Source: Prolixibacteraceae bacterium
Lineage (GTDB): Bacteria; Bacteroidota; Bacteroidia; Bacteroidales; Prolixibacteraceae
Length of the DNA stretch: 35,746 nt
Assembly: GCA_021740385.1 (NCBI GenBank)
Contig: JAIOZY010000052.1
Coordinates: 1-35,746 of the forward strand
Direction of reading: 5' to 3'
Part shown: positions 18,764 to 27,200 of the stretch, in pieces
How positions within the stretch are numbered: the stretch's first letter is position 1
Layout of the letters: every line of letters starts with the position of its first letter
Made by a program: the position numbers and the translations under genes
The notes under the pieces: generated by a model
The model's input: only the letters and a program-made list of their open reading frames with translations
The model's database searches: none
Told to the model about the DNA's origin: nothing

Positions 18764-19996
18764 ATGATGAACAAAACCGTATTACCAGTAATTTTTATCT
18801 CACTGATAATTTTGGTGGGATGTATTTCAAAAAAAACCAACGAGTGGTCGAAATGGCGCGGACCGAATGCCGATGGGAAAATCAGCAGTGATAATTTCAA
18901 TCCCGAAAAGCTCGATTCGGTAAATATCGTGTGGACAAAAGACATTGGCTTTGGTCATTCAGCCATTACAGTTTCGAATGGAAAATGTTATGCTTCAGGC
19001 TGGAAAGAAGAAGTCATCGGAAACGATACAGTGTATAAATCAGCTATTTATTGCCTTAAAGTTGACGACGGTTCCGAAATCTGGACATACAATTATCCAT
19101 CGGCAAAAAGATCATACCCTGGTCCACGTTCAACACCTGTAATCGATGCAAACCGACTTTATTCTTTAAGCTGGGAAGGCAAACTGTTTTGCCTGAAAGC
19201 AAAAACAGGCGAAGAAATCTGGCAGATTGATCTTGCGAAAGATTCTTTAACAATTTCTGATCAGTGGGGTTACAATACATCACCTGTAATTTACGATGAT
19301 TTGATCCTGCTGAACCTGAACAGGCACGGTATTGCACTTGACAAAAAAACCGGCGATGTAGTTTGGAACAGCGATACCACAAACTCACATTTTTCCTCGG
19401 TACAGCTTATCGATATTAACGATAGCAGACTGGGGGTGTTCATGTCCGATTCAAGCATGTTTTTTGTTGTGCCCGAAACGGGCAAAGTGGTCTTTTCGCA
19501 CAAGCGCTTAAGCCTGAATGGGATGGAAAACGATGTAATGGTTACCGATGCCGGAAAACTTTTCACATCAAATGCATCGTACGAAATGATGGATAACGGG
19601 CTTGTTCTGGAGTGGCAAAACGATACGGTTTCATCTTCGTTCCGTACCGGCCTGGTTATGGGAAACCATGCCTACCAGTTTTCACTTGAACGGGGCAACA
19701 AAAGCAGGCTGAATTGTGTAAACCTCGAAACCGGGGTGCCCGCCTGGCGTGAAAATTTTGGCCGGTGGGGGGCTTTAATTGCTGTAAACGAATACCTTGT
19801 AATTATTAACGGTTTGGGAAAAGTGATCGTTGCCGAAGCAACACCTGAAGCTTACAAGCCAATAAAAGAACTTCAGGTTCTCACATCGGAAAACAAACCT
19901 GAAAACTGGTGCTGGACCATCCCAACCTTTACCGATGGGAAATTGTTTGTCCGTAATTCGAAAGGCGAAATGGCCTGTATTGATTTGAGCATTTGA
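18764..19996 (+). CDS. PQQ-type beta-propeller repeat lipoprotein
   Basis: Secreted lipoprotein of 410 residues with lipobox ending at C20 (ILVGC). After the anchor it has WSKWRGPNADGK, typical of PQQ-like (Pfam PQQ_2) propeller proteins from Bacteroidota and Planctomycetes. Repeating blades carry signatures such as YCLKVDDGSEIWTYNY, FCLKAKTGEEIWQIDL, IALDKKTGDVVWNSD and NCVNLETGVPAWREN. The tryptophan-docking repeats define a 7-8-bladed propeller, but there are no quinoprotein dehydrogenase active-site residues that I can identify, so it is probably a binding or scaffold protein. The start may be either of two adjacent ATGs (18764 or 18767). It is separated from the dipeptidase by 98 bases. 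Confidence 0.85.
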   Translation: MMNKTVLPVIFISLIILVGCISKKTNEWSKWRGPNADGKISSDNFNPEKLDSVNIVWTKDIGFGHSAITVSNGKCYASGWKEEVIGNDTVYKSAIYCLKVDDGSEIWTYNYPSAKRSYPGPRSTPVIDANRLYSLSWEGKLFCLKAKTGEEIWQIDLAKDSLTISDQWGYNTSPVIYDDLILLNLNRHGIALDKKTGDVVWNSDTTNSHFSSVQLIDINDSRLGVFMSDSSMFFVVPETGKVVFSHKRLSLNGMENDVMVTDAGKLFTSNASYEMMDNGLVLEWQNDTVSSSFRTGLVMGNHAYQFSLERGNKSRLNCVNLETGVPAWRENFGRWGALIAVNEYLVIINGLGKVIVAEATPEAYKPIKELQVLTSENKPENWCWTIPTFTDGKLFVRNSKGEMACIDLSI

Positions 19997-20265
19997 ATAT
20001 TCTTTGTCGGAATTTTTTGTGAAGAACATACTGCCGAGCGAAACCATAAGCTTGCTTAGGTTTTATAAAGAATTTCCTGTTAGATAGTTCCATGTTGCCG
20101 CACTTGTATTATGTGGCTTAGCTGATTTTGGGCTAAAGTCTGGTGTATTAGGGTTGTTTTTCTTTTCCACCACGATAACCGTGTGCCGCAATAGCTTTAG
20201 CGGTGGCGCAAGGCTGGGGTTAGTAAAAGCCACAGTTGACGCGGGTTTTAACCCAATTGTTGTAA

Positions 20266-20287
20266 TTTTTACCGGACACTACTGATA
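20266..20287 (-). repeat. Solo transposon-end-like sequence, inverted copy of the IS end at 35607
   Basis: On the minus strand it reads TATCAGTAGTGTCCGG followed by TAAAAA, which matches 21 of 22 bases of 35607-35628 in the opposite orientation. At 35607 the same sequence precedes an IS transposase start. Here no transposase is nearby, so this is either a leftover terminal inverted repeat or the end of a small non-autonomous element. Confidence 0.55.
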
Positions 20288-20373
20288 TCATTTAAAACAT
20301 ATTGTGTTGGGCAATGGAGAAACCGTAGTCTAATAACTTGTGATGATTTCCGGGATGAATTGCAGTTGGGTGT

Positions 20374-20393
20374 AAGCATCATATATGATGCTT
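20374..20393. repeat. Perfect 20-base palindrome
   Basis: AAGCATCATATATGATGCTT is its own reverse complement and is followed by TTTGTG. It lies 67 bases upstream of the hip -33 box. It could be a protein-binding site or the stem of a weak terminator for upstream transcription. Confidence 0.5.
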
Positions 20394-20436
20394 TTGTGCT
20401 GTTTGATTTGGGTGTTTTTAAGCGATAATCATTGGT

Positions 20437-20456
20437 GGTATCATAAAAGATACAAT
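20437..20456 (+). promoter_or_regulatory. Candidate HipB operator, copy 1
   Basis: GGTATCATAAAAGATACAAT contains the dyad GTATC-N6-GATAC (20438-20453). It ends four bases before the -33 box of the hip promoter. A related copy lies inverted at 20496-20515 (16 of 20 bases the same). HipB of E. coli binds TATCC-N8-GGATA dyads, so a dyad of this type upstream of hipB is expected. Confidence 0.5.
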
Positions 20457-20459
20457 TTA

Positions 20460-20491
20460 TTTGCTTTTGTGTAGGTTGTTATTTATTTTTG
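20460..20491 (+). promoter_or_regulatory. Promoter of the hipB-hipS-hipT operon
   Basis: TTTG at 20460-20463 and TATTTTTG at 20484-20491 with a 20-base spacer give a full match to the Bacteroidota -33/-7 consensus. The predicted transcript start is near 20498, inside the second operator-like repeat. Confidence 0.65.
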
Positions 20492-20495
20492 CTTA

Positions 20496-20515
20496 ATAAT
20501 ATCATTTATGGTACC
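20496..20515 (-). promoter_or_regulatory. Candidate HipB operator, copy 2
   Basis: The minus strand reads GGTACCATAAATGATATTAT, 16 of 20 bases identical to copy 1 at 20437-20456. It overlaps the predicted transcript start, where a bound repressor would block RNA polymerase. Its dyad is less perfect than that of copy 1. Confidence 0.45.
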
Positions 20516-20532
20516 GAAAGTGAATTCGAGAA

Positions 20533-20745
20533 ATGACAAACGAAGATATCATTAAAATAATAAAAACCCGGAAAGAGATTTTGTCAATAAACCAGGAAGA
20601 TCTAGCAGAACTTTCCGGTATTGGATTGGCAACATTAAAACGATTTGAAAGCGGCAAGGGTAACATAACATTAAAGAATTTACAGAAGATAACCGATGTA
20701 TTAGGGCTTGAAATCCAGCTTGAAATAAAAAAATTGAACAAATGA
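20533..20745 (+). CDS. hipB: HipB-like XRE-family transcriptional regulator
   Basis: DNA-binding component of a hip toxin-antitoxin module, 70 residues. An XRE/Cro-type helix-turn-helix covers about residues 5-62: IIKTRKEILSINQEDLAELSGIG, then the recognition helix LATLKRFESGKG and NITLKNLQKITDVLGLEI. The protein is little more than this one domain, with a short Lys-rich tail, as in other HipB proteins. It is the first gene of three; the last four bases of its stop region overlap the next start (ATGA at 20742). The likely role is autorepression through the repeats at 20437-20515, together with the kinase and the small middle protein. Confidence 0.85.
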   Translation: MTNEDIIKIIKTRKEILSINQEDLAELSGIGLATLKRFESGKGNITLKNLQKITDVLGLEIQLEIKKLNK

Positions 20746-21068
20746 GAAGGGCAGAAGTATATAGGAATGGTGTATTAGCAGGTTATTTAACAGAAACGGA
20801 TAAACGTACGTATGTTTTTGAATATAATCAGGAATATTTCACCGATAATTCAAAACCGGCAATTAGCCTGACTTTACCTAAGACTCAAATGACATACACA
20901 TCAGAATATTTGTTCCCGTTTTTTTATAACATGTTGTCCGAAGGGGCAAACAGGGAGGATCAGTCGAGGCAATTAAAAATTGATAAAAACGATTTTTTTG
21001 GTTTGTTGCTTGCCACTGCTCAATACGATACAGTTGGTGCAATAACTATAAAAAAAATTGAGAAATAA
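20742..21068 (+). CDS. hipS: HipS-like protein (detached HipA N-terminal subdomain 1)
   Basis: A 108-residue protein equivalent to the N-terminal domain of HipA kinases (Pfam Couple_hipA). Typical features are the opening AEVYRNGVLAGYLTE, the segment AISLTLPKTQMTY, LFPFFYNMLSEGANRE (the FF-x-N-(L/M)-L-P/S-E-G signature) and the ending GLLLATAQYDTVGAITI. In ordinary HipA this domain is fused to the kinase; here a stop follows it and the kinase starts anew 3 bases later. In E. coli O127 the same piece as a separate protein, HipS, is the antitoxin of the HipBST system. Overlap with hipB by 4 bases indicates translational coupling. Confidence 0.8.
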   Translation: MRRAEVYRNGVLAGYLTETDKRTYVFEYNQEYFTDNSKPAISLTLPKTQMTYTSEYLFPFFYNMLSEGANREDQSRQLKIDKNDFFGLLLATAQYDTVGAITIKKIEK

Positions 21069-21071
21069 AAA

Positions 21072-22076
21072 ATGAAAATTGAAAATTGCCCGGGCTTGTT
21101 AAAAGAACGCTATACAGGATACTGTCCGTTATTTCTTCGGAAAATGTTTAACGGGAAAAAAGTAAGCCACATCTTGCCATATCATGCACCTGAAAATGAT
21201 GAGGAAGACCAGGAAAGGTTCATGCAAAACAGGAAGCGGATTTCAATATCCGGAATGCAGGAAAAATATTCAGTTTTGCTCGATAAAAATAACCTGCGTT
21301 TAACAGAAGGAAAAGAACAAGGCACATACATTCTAAAACCCAGGCCACATGGATTGAAGAACGTTTATATGATTCCGGCAAACGAGCATGTAACCATGCA
21401 AATTGCAAAACAGGTATATAAAATTGAAACGGCCGAAAACGGAATGGTTTTCTTCAAAAATGATCAGCCGGCATACCTTACAAAGCGTTTTGATATTGAT
21501 TCAAACGGCAAAAAATCAGGAAAAGAAGATTTTGCTTCCCTGGCCGGAAAATCAGAAGAGAACGCGGGTGTAAATTTCAAGTATGACTATTCTTACGAAG
21601 GTATAGCCAGGTTAATTAAAAAATATGTGGGGGCCTGGAAAATTGAAATTGAGAAGTTTTATCGTTTAGTAATTTTTAATTTTTTGTTTTCAAATGGCGA
21701 TGCCCATTTAAAAAACTTTTCCCTGCTGGAAACTATAAATGGCGACTATATTTTGAGCCCGGCATATGATCTCTTAAATACCAGAATTCATGTTGATGAA
21801 GAAGGTTTTTTTGCTTTGCACGATGAACTTTTTAAAGATGGATATTGGTCTGACAGCTGTATTAATAATTCCATGCACCATCCCTGTAAGGAAGATTTTA
21901 TCGATTTTGGAAAGAAAATTGGAATACCCGAAAAAAGAGTGTTTATGTTAATTGCCCCTTTTTTTGAAAGACAAACCAAAGTTGAAAAACTGGTTGAAAA
22001 ATCATTTCTCGATGCGGAAACAAAAAATCTGTATTTAAGCCATTATAATGAACGTTTATCAATGTTGAACAGCTGA
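21072..22076 (+). CDS. hipT: HipT-like serine/threonine kinase toxin (HipA core without N-domain)
   Basis: HipA-fold protein kinase of 334 residues lacking subdomain 1, which is encoded separately upstream. Seen in order: the loop RISISGMQEKYS, with S58 and S60 in an SIS motif where HipT kinases autophosphorylate; YILKPR with the ATP-binding lysine K89; NGDAHLKN with catalytic D210 and N215; and AYDLLNT with metal-binding D233. All catalytic residues look intact. Family members phosphorylate aminoacyl-tRNA synthetases (GltX for HipA, TrpS for E. coli O127 HipT) and stop growth; the target here is unknown. The gene, like its two partners, is visibly more AT-rich than its neighbours, which suggests horizontal gain. 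Confidence 0.82.
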   Translation: MKIENCPGLLKERYTGYCPLFLRKMFNGKKVSHILPYHAPENDEEDQERFMQNRKRISISGMQEKYSVLLDKNNLRLTEGKEQGTYILKPRPHGLKNVYMIPANEHVTMQIAKQVYKIETAENGMVFFKNDQPAYLTKRFDIDSNGKKSGKEDFASLAGKSEENAGVNFKYDYSYEGIARLIKKYVGAWKIEIEKFYRLVIFNFLFSNGDAHLKNFSLLETINGDYILSPAYDLLNTRIHVDEEGFFALHDELFKDGYWSDSCINNSMHHPCKEDFIDFGKKIGIPEKRVFMLIAPFFERQTKVEKLVEKSFLDAETKNLYLSHYNERLSMLNS

Positions 22077-22235
22077 TAAATTTATGCCAAAGCTTTAAAT
22101 TTTGTATTTTTATAAAAAATGAAATATTTCAACAAAAGAAATTACGTAAAGAATCAATAATGCGATTCAAATTTGAACAAATACTGGTTTGATTAAAAGA
22201 AAAAATAATTTAAAGCATATTCGCTTTTTGCTTAC

Positions 22236-23492
22236 ATGAAAACTCACCGCAACACGCTTAAAGCCATTGGCCCCGGTTTAATATGGGCCTGTGCAGCAAT
22301 TGGTGTTTCTCACCTCGTGCAATCGACCCGGGCCGGAGCTGCCTACGGGTTTCTGCTTGTTGGGGTAGTGCTGCTGGCCAATTTATTCAAGTATCCTTTT
22401 TTCGAGTTTGGCCCCCGCTATGCCCTGGCCACCGGCGAGAGCCTTATTGACGGTTACAAGCGCATGGGCAAATGGGTTGTGGTAATGTTTCTTGTGCTTA
22501 CCGTGGGTACCATGTTTTCAATACAGGCGGCTGTAACTGCCGTAACAGTCGGGATCATTACATCGGTTATCCCTTTGTCGTTATCATATGTACAATGGAC
22601 CGTGCTGCTGCTGCTCATTTGCGGGCTTATTGTTTCGCTGGGAAGATACCGCACCCTCGACCGGCTGGTGAAAGGTATCATTGTAATTTTGGCTTTTGCA
22701 ACAATCATTGCATTCATTATTGCCTGTTTCAGGCATTTTCCATACAACAATTACAGGCATTACCCTTTCGAATGGTCGGTAACCGATGTGGCTTTTCTGG
22801 TTGCCCTGGTAGGCTGGATGCCCAGCGCTATTGATATTTCGGTATGGAACTCGTTATGGACAATTGCCAAAATTAAAGACAGCGGCTACCGACCTACATT
22901 AAAACAAACCCGGCTCGATTTTAACATCGGTTACTTTGGAACCACATTACTTTCGTTGATGTTCCTGGGGTTGGGCGCCCTTGTAATGTATGGAAGCGGA
23001 ATCTCTTTTTCGAACAACGGTACCCACTTTGCCAACCAGTTTTTCGAGTTGTACACCACATCAATTGGCCGCTGGGCGTTTCCTGTTATTGCCATAGCCG
23101 CACTAGCCACCATGTTTAGTACAACCCTCACGGTGCTTGATGCCTATCCGCGTGTTCTAACACCGATAGCTGTTGCCCTTTTGCCCAAAAAAGTAAAGCC
23201 TTCGTTAGAAAAGAAACTTACTTACGTTTGGATTGTGGTTTTAGTGACAGGGGCCGTACTGCTTATTGTAAAATACACCAATCAAATGAAAATGCTGGTC
23301 GATTTTGCCACTACATTGTCGTTCTTAACAGCCCCTGTTTTGGGTTATCTCAATTTGCGGGCTGTTACCATGAAACATGTTCCTGAAAAATTCCGTCCTG
23401 GAAAATTTTTAATCATTTTAAGCTGGGTTGGACTTTTTGTTCTTACAGCCTTTGCCCTGTTTTTCATGTTAAAAAAGGCAGGAATATTTTAA
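22236..23492 (+). CDS. Nramp-fold transporter, non-canonical substrate site
   Basis: Integral membrane protein of 418 residues with about 11 hydrophobic segments and the Nramp opening GPGLIWACAAIGVSHLVQSTRAGA. In classical MntH/DMT proteins helix 1 contains the metal-binding DPGN and helix 6 contains MPH. Here the aligned residues read GVSH and MPS (VGWMPSAIDIS), so the conserved Asp, Asn and helix-6 His are missing, while the helix-6 Met is kept. Automatic annotation would call it an Mn2+/Fe2+ transporter, but the substitutions make that substrate uncertain. This variant type is, as I recall, widespread in Bacteroidota. The gene stands alone between the hip module and the hydrogenase operon. 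Confidence 0.8.
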   Translation: MKTHRNTLKAIGPGLIWACAAIGVSHLVQSTRAGAAYGFLLVGVVLLANLFKYPFFEFGPRYALATGESLIDGYKRMGKWVVVMFLVLTVGTMFSIQAAVTAVTVGIITSVIPLSLSYVQWTVLLLLICGLIVSLGRYRTLDRLVKGIIVILAFATIIAFIIACFRHFPYNNYRHYPFEWSVTDVAFLVALVGWMPSAIDISVWNSLWTIAKIKDSGYRPTLKQTRLDFNIGYFGTTLLSLMFLGLGALVMYGSGISFSNNGTHFANQFFELYTTSIGRWAFPVIAIAALATMFSTTLTVLDAYPRVLTPIAVALLPKKVKPSLEKKLTYVWIVVLVTGAVLLIVKYTNQMKMLVDFATTLSFLTAPVLGYLNLRAVTMKHVPEKFRPGKFLIILSWVGLFVLTAFALFFMLKKAGIF

Positions 23493-23651
23493 CCAGCAGA
23501 AATTTATATTGATTATAAATTATAGGCTTCGTTTTCCAAAAACACCGATGTTGATTTTTGCGATTGTATCATAGTGTTTTATGGAAACATTTGCAGCCTG
23601 TTTTTGTCATGTTGCCTCAATGTAAAATAAGATATTTATCATCCCCTATTC

Positions 23652-23684
23652 TTTGTTTTTTTCGAACAAAAATTACTATTTTTC
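23652..23684 (+). promoter_or_regulatory. Promoter of the [FeFe]-hydrogenase operon
   Basis: TTTG at 23652-23655 and TATTTTTC at 23677-23684 (one mismatch to TAnnTTTG) with a 21-base spacer. The implied start near 23691 leaves a leader of about 20 bases before the ATG at 23710. It overlaps two TTTTTCGAA repeats. Confidence 0.5.
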
Positions 23685-23687
23685 GAA
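23658..23687. repeat. Paired TTTTTCGAA repeats within the hydrogenase promoter
   Basis: TTTTTCGAA occurs at 23658-23666 and 23679-23687, exactly 21 bases (two helical turns) apart. The inner part also forms an imperfect inverted repeat, TTCGAACAAAAAT against ATTTTTCGAA. The second copy overlaps the -7 box, as expected for a repressor site. No known regulator consensus fits that I can name. Confidence 0.35.
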
Positions 23688-23709
23688 ACATTTTTTTCAA
23701 GAATATACC

Positions 23710-24219
23710 ATGACCGAACCAAAAGCAAAACCAGCTTCATGTACCTGCAGCGAGGTATCTGAAGAAGAACTTTATGAACGACTGAAAATCATTGTACAGT
23801 CGCAACGCACCATACCCGGTGCATTAATTCCGGTGTTACAAACAGCCCAGGACCTTTTTGGTTATTTGCCTGAAAAAGCACTGCGGATGATCAGTAAAGA
23901 ATTAAAACTGCCTTACAGCGAAGTTGCCGGGGTAGTGGGTTTTTATTCTTACTTTTCAACCACCCCCAAAGGGAAACACACCATAAGGGTTTGTATGGGT
24001 ACAGCCTGTTACGTGCGTGGCGGGCAGGATGTGCTTAAAGCGCTGATTAAGGAACTCGACATAAGCGTGGGCGGTACTACTAACGACCGTAAATTCTCGC
24101 TCGAAGTAGGCCGTTGTTTTGGCGCCTGCGGGCTTGCTCCCGTTGTAATGGTCGACGACGAAACATTTCAGCGTGTGAAACCATCAAAAGTAAGTGAAAT
24201 CCTTAACCAGTTTGAATAA
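23710..24219 (+). CDS. hydC: NuoE-like [2Fe-2S] subunit of a multimeric [FeFe]-hydrogenase (HydC/HndA)
   Basis: Small electron-transfer subunit of a soluble NAD(P)-linked [FeFe]-hydrogenase, homologous to NuoE of complex I. The 169-residue protein has an N-terminal helical bundle (about residues 15-80, with PEKALRMISKELKLPYSEVAGVVGFYSYF) and a thioredoxin-like domain binding one [2Fe-2S] cluster through C95, C100, C136 and C140 (CMGTAC and CFGAC). An additional CTC pair sits near the N-terminus (C11, C13). An in-frame ATG at 23653 lies inside the promoter region, so 23710 was chosen. It is the first gene of a three-gene operon, with 60 bases to the next gene. Confidence 0.92.
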   Translation: MTEPKAKPASCTCSEVSEEELYERLKIIVQSQRTIPGALIPVLQTAQDLFGYLPEKALRMISKELKLPYSEVAGVVGFYSYFSTTPKGKHTIRVCMGTACYVRGGQDVLKALIKELDISVGGTTNDRKFSLEVGRCFGACGLAPVVMVDDETFQRVKPSKVSEILNQFE

Positions 24220-24279
24220 TATCCGATGCTGGTCAATTCTTTGTTTGATCAGGCTAACCAATTTTAAAATCAATCAATT

Positions 24280-27200
24280 ATGCTAAAAATAGACAGTCCC
24301 GAAAAGTTCGACCGGCTTTTCAGGGAGCTTTCAGAAGAGTATGCCGAAGCGTACAACAATTGCAGCGAAATTATCCAGGTTTGCCAGGGTGGAGGTTGTA
24401 TTGCCTGTGGCTCGGTTAATTTAAAAGCAGCGCTGGAAGAAAAACTTCAGGCAAAAAACCTTTCAGGTAAAATACAGGTTAAAGGCACCGGTTGCCTGGG
24501 CCCGTGTTCCAAAGGTCCGGTTATTGTTATGCGTAAATCAGGTGTTTTTTACGATAATGTACAGCTTGCCGATGTCGACGAGCTGATTGAAAGTCATTTC
24601 GAAAAGAACCAACCGGTTGAACGGCTGATGTTCCATAGCGACGAAACGGGTGATCCTGTTGCAAATACTTCCGACATAAAACTTTTTAACAGGCAACGGA
24701 AAATTGTTCTTAGCCGTTGTGGCACCATCGACCCGGTTAATGTTTCCGATTACGTTGCTTCGGGCGGGTACGGTTCGCTTAAAAAAGTGTTATCGGAAAT
24801 GAACCCCGATCAGGTACTTGAAGAGATGAAAACTTCAGGGCTGAGGGGAAGGGGTGGCGCCGGTTTTCCCACTTTTATGAAGTGGGGCTTTGCAAAAAAA
24901 GAAGTTTCTGATCAAAAATACATCCTTTGCAATGCCGATGAAGGAGACCCCGGTGCATACATGGACCGCAGCATTCTCGAGGGCGACCCCCACAGCATTG
25001 TCGAGGGCATGGTCATTGGTGCTTTTACCATCGGTGCATCAAAAGGTTTTGTGTATGTACGTGCCGAGTATCCGTTGGCTGTTGAACGTCTGAAAAAAGC
25101 CATTGATGATGCCCGTGAACTTGGTTTGCTTGGTGAAAATATTTTGGGTACCGGCTTCAGTTTCGACCTCGATATTCGCATGGGATCGGGTGCGTTTGTT
25201 TGCGGCGAAGAAACAGCGCTGATGGCTTCCATTGAAGGCAAAAGGGGTGAACCGCGCCCGCGGCCTCCATTCCCGACAACAGCCGGGCTATGGGGAAAAC
25301 CCACCGTGCTGAATAACGTGGAGACCTATGCCAACGTGAACAAAATTATTGAAAAAGGAGGCGAATGGTTTGCCCAATTTGGAACTGGCAAAAGCAAAGG
25401 CTCCAAAATTTTTGCCCTTACCGGAGCTGTGAAAAATTCAGGACTCTATGAAGTGCCCGTGGGGACTTCGCTTGGCGACCTGGTTTACGATATTGGCGGT
25501 GGAACCAGCAGCGGCAAGCCTTTTAAGGCAGCGCAAATTGGCGGCCCCTCTGGCGGATGTATCCCCAAACAACATTTAAATGTATCGCTCGATTACGAAT
25601 CGCTGAACGAACTGGGTGCCATTATGGGTTCAGGCGGTTTGGTGGTGATGGACGAGGATACCTGTATGGTGGATGTGGCCAAATTCTTCCTCGATTTTGT
25701 ACTTGAAGAATCGTGTGGTAAGTGTACCCCCTGCCGGGTGGGAACAAAACGCATGTACGAAATACTCGACCGCATAACAACGGGCAAAGGTCGCGAAGGC
25801 GATATTGAAAGGCTCGAGCGTTTGGGCGAATGGATCAAAAAAACCTCGCTTTGCGGTCTTGGGCAATCGGCACCAAACCCGGTACTTTCAACCATCAGAT
25901 ATTTCAGGAATGAATACGAAAGCCACATACGGGAACACAAGTGCGAAGCCGGCATTTGTGCCAAACTGGTACGGGCTCCGTGCCAGAGTGCATGCCCGGC
26001 AGGTGTCGATGTCCCCGGTTTTGTTTCGCTTACCGGCGAAAAACGGTATGCCGAAGCCCTGAAACTGCACCGCGAACGCAACCCGTTTGCATCGGTGTGT
26101 GCACGGGTTTGCTTCCATACCTGCGAAGACAAGTGCCGGCGTACAACCATCGATGCACCTGTTTCGATAAGGGGTGTGAAACGCTTTATGACCGATCAGG
26201 AAATCACAATTCAATTACCCGAAATAAAGGAAAATGCCGAAAATGCTGCCCGGAAAGTGGCCATTGTAGGCGCCGGTCCGGCCGGTTTAACTTGTGCCTA
26301 TTTTCTGGCACGTCTGGGTTATAAACCCGTTGTGTTCGAAGCCGAATTCAGGCCGGGTGGCATGTTGGTACAAACCATTCCGGCTTACCGTTTGCCACGC
26401 GAGATACTGGCCCGCGAAATACGTATGATCGAAAACATGGGTGTCGACATTCGCACAGGTATGAAACTGGGTAAAGATTTTACCCTTGAAAGCCTGAAAA
26501 GTGATGGTTACGAAGCTGTTTTCATCGGTGTGGGCCAGCCCAAAGGAGTCAAACCTTCAATACCCGGTATTGATGCAGAAGGTGTGGTGGATGCGCTGAT
26601 GTTCTTGCAAACCTACAACCTGCGTGGTTCGGTGCCTGTTGGAAAGAAAATCATTGTAATGGGCGGCGGTAATGCAGCCATCGATGCTGCCCGTACGGCT
26701 GTAAGGCTGGGAGCCGAATCGGTCGACATTGTATACCGGCGTACACAGGAAGAGATGCCTGCATGGGCCGAAGAGATCGATGCCGCACTTGAAGAGAAAA
26801 TAAACCTGCATACCCTTACAAACCCGAAAGAGTTCATTTCCGAAAACGGTAAGATTAAAGCCGTTCGTTGTGTGCGCATGAAACTGGGTGCTTTTGACTC
26901 GAGTGGCCGCCGCAGGCCGGTTGAAACCGATGACGAGGTGGTTTTTGAAACCGACCAGGTTATTATTGCTACGGGTCAAACCCTTGACGTAGATGGTGTT
27001 TTGGGTGAAACCAAACTCAATATTGCAGGAAAAGCACAATTGGCCTGCGACAAACGCAGTGGGCAAACTTCCGAACCGTGGATATTTACCGGTGGCGATG
27101 CAGCTACCGGGCCATCATCGGTTGTTGAGGCCGTGGCAGGAGGTGAACGTGCAGCCGTTGGAATCGATCAATTCCTTACCGGTGACCAACACGATTTCTG

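Larger units (their letters stand above)
19997..20532. other. Gene-free stretch of 536 bases with hairpins and palindromes
   Basis: No convincing reading frame is seen on either strand. Contents: a hairpin with arms AAACC-TAAG/CTTA-GGTTT at 20041-20063, possibly ending the upstream transcript; a block of about 200 bases (20090-20290) with locally GC-richer text and several inverted repeats, for example GGGTTTTAACCC (20243-20254) and CCACC/GGTGG arms; a transposon-end-like sequence at 20266-20287; a perfect 20-base palindrome at 20374-20393; and the hip promoter with operator-like repeats at 20437-20515. The block looks like the remains of a mobile segment. Confidence 0.6.

Noticed and set aside
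20090-20312. Integron attC-like site (GTTGGGC at 20306 with upstream inverted repeats)
   Set aside because: No matching RYYYAAC partner at the proper distance and no array of cassettes or integrase nearby.
23653-23709. N-terminal extension of the NuoE-like subunit
   Set aside because: It would start within the promoter elements; family members begin near the ATG at 23710.
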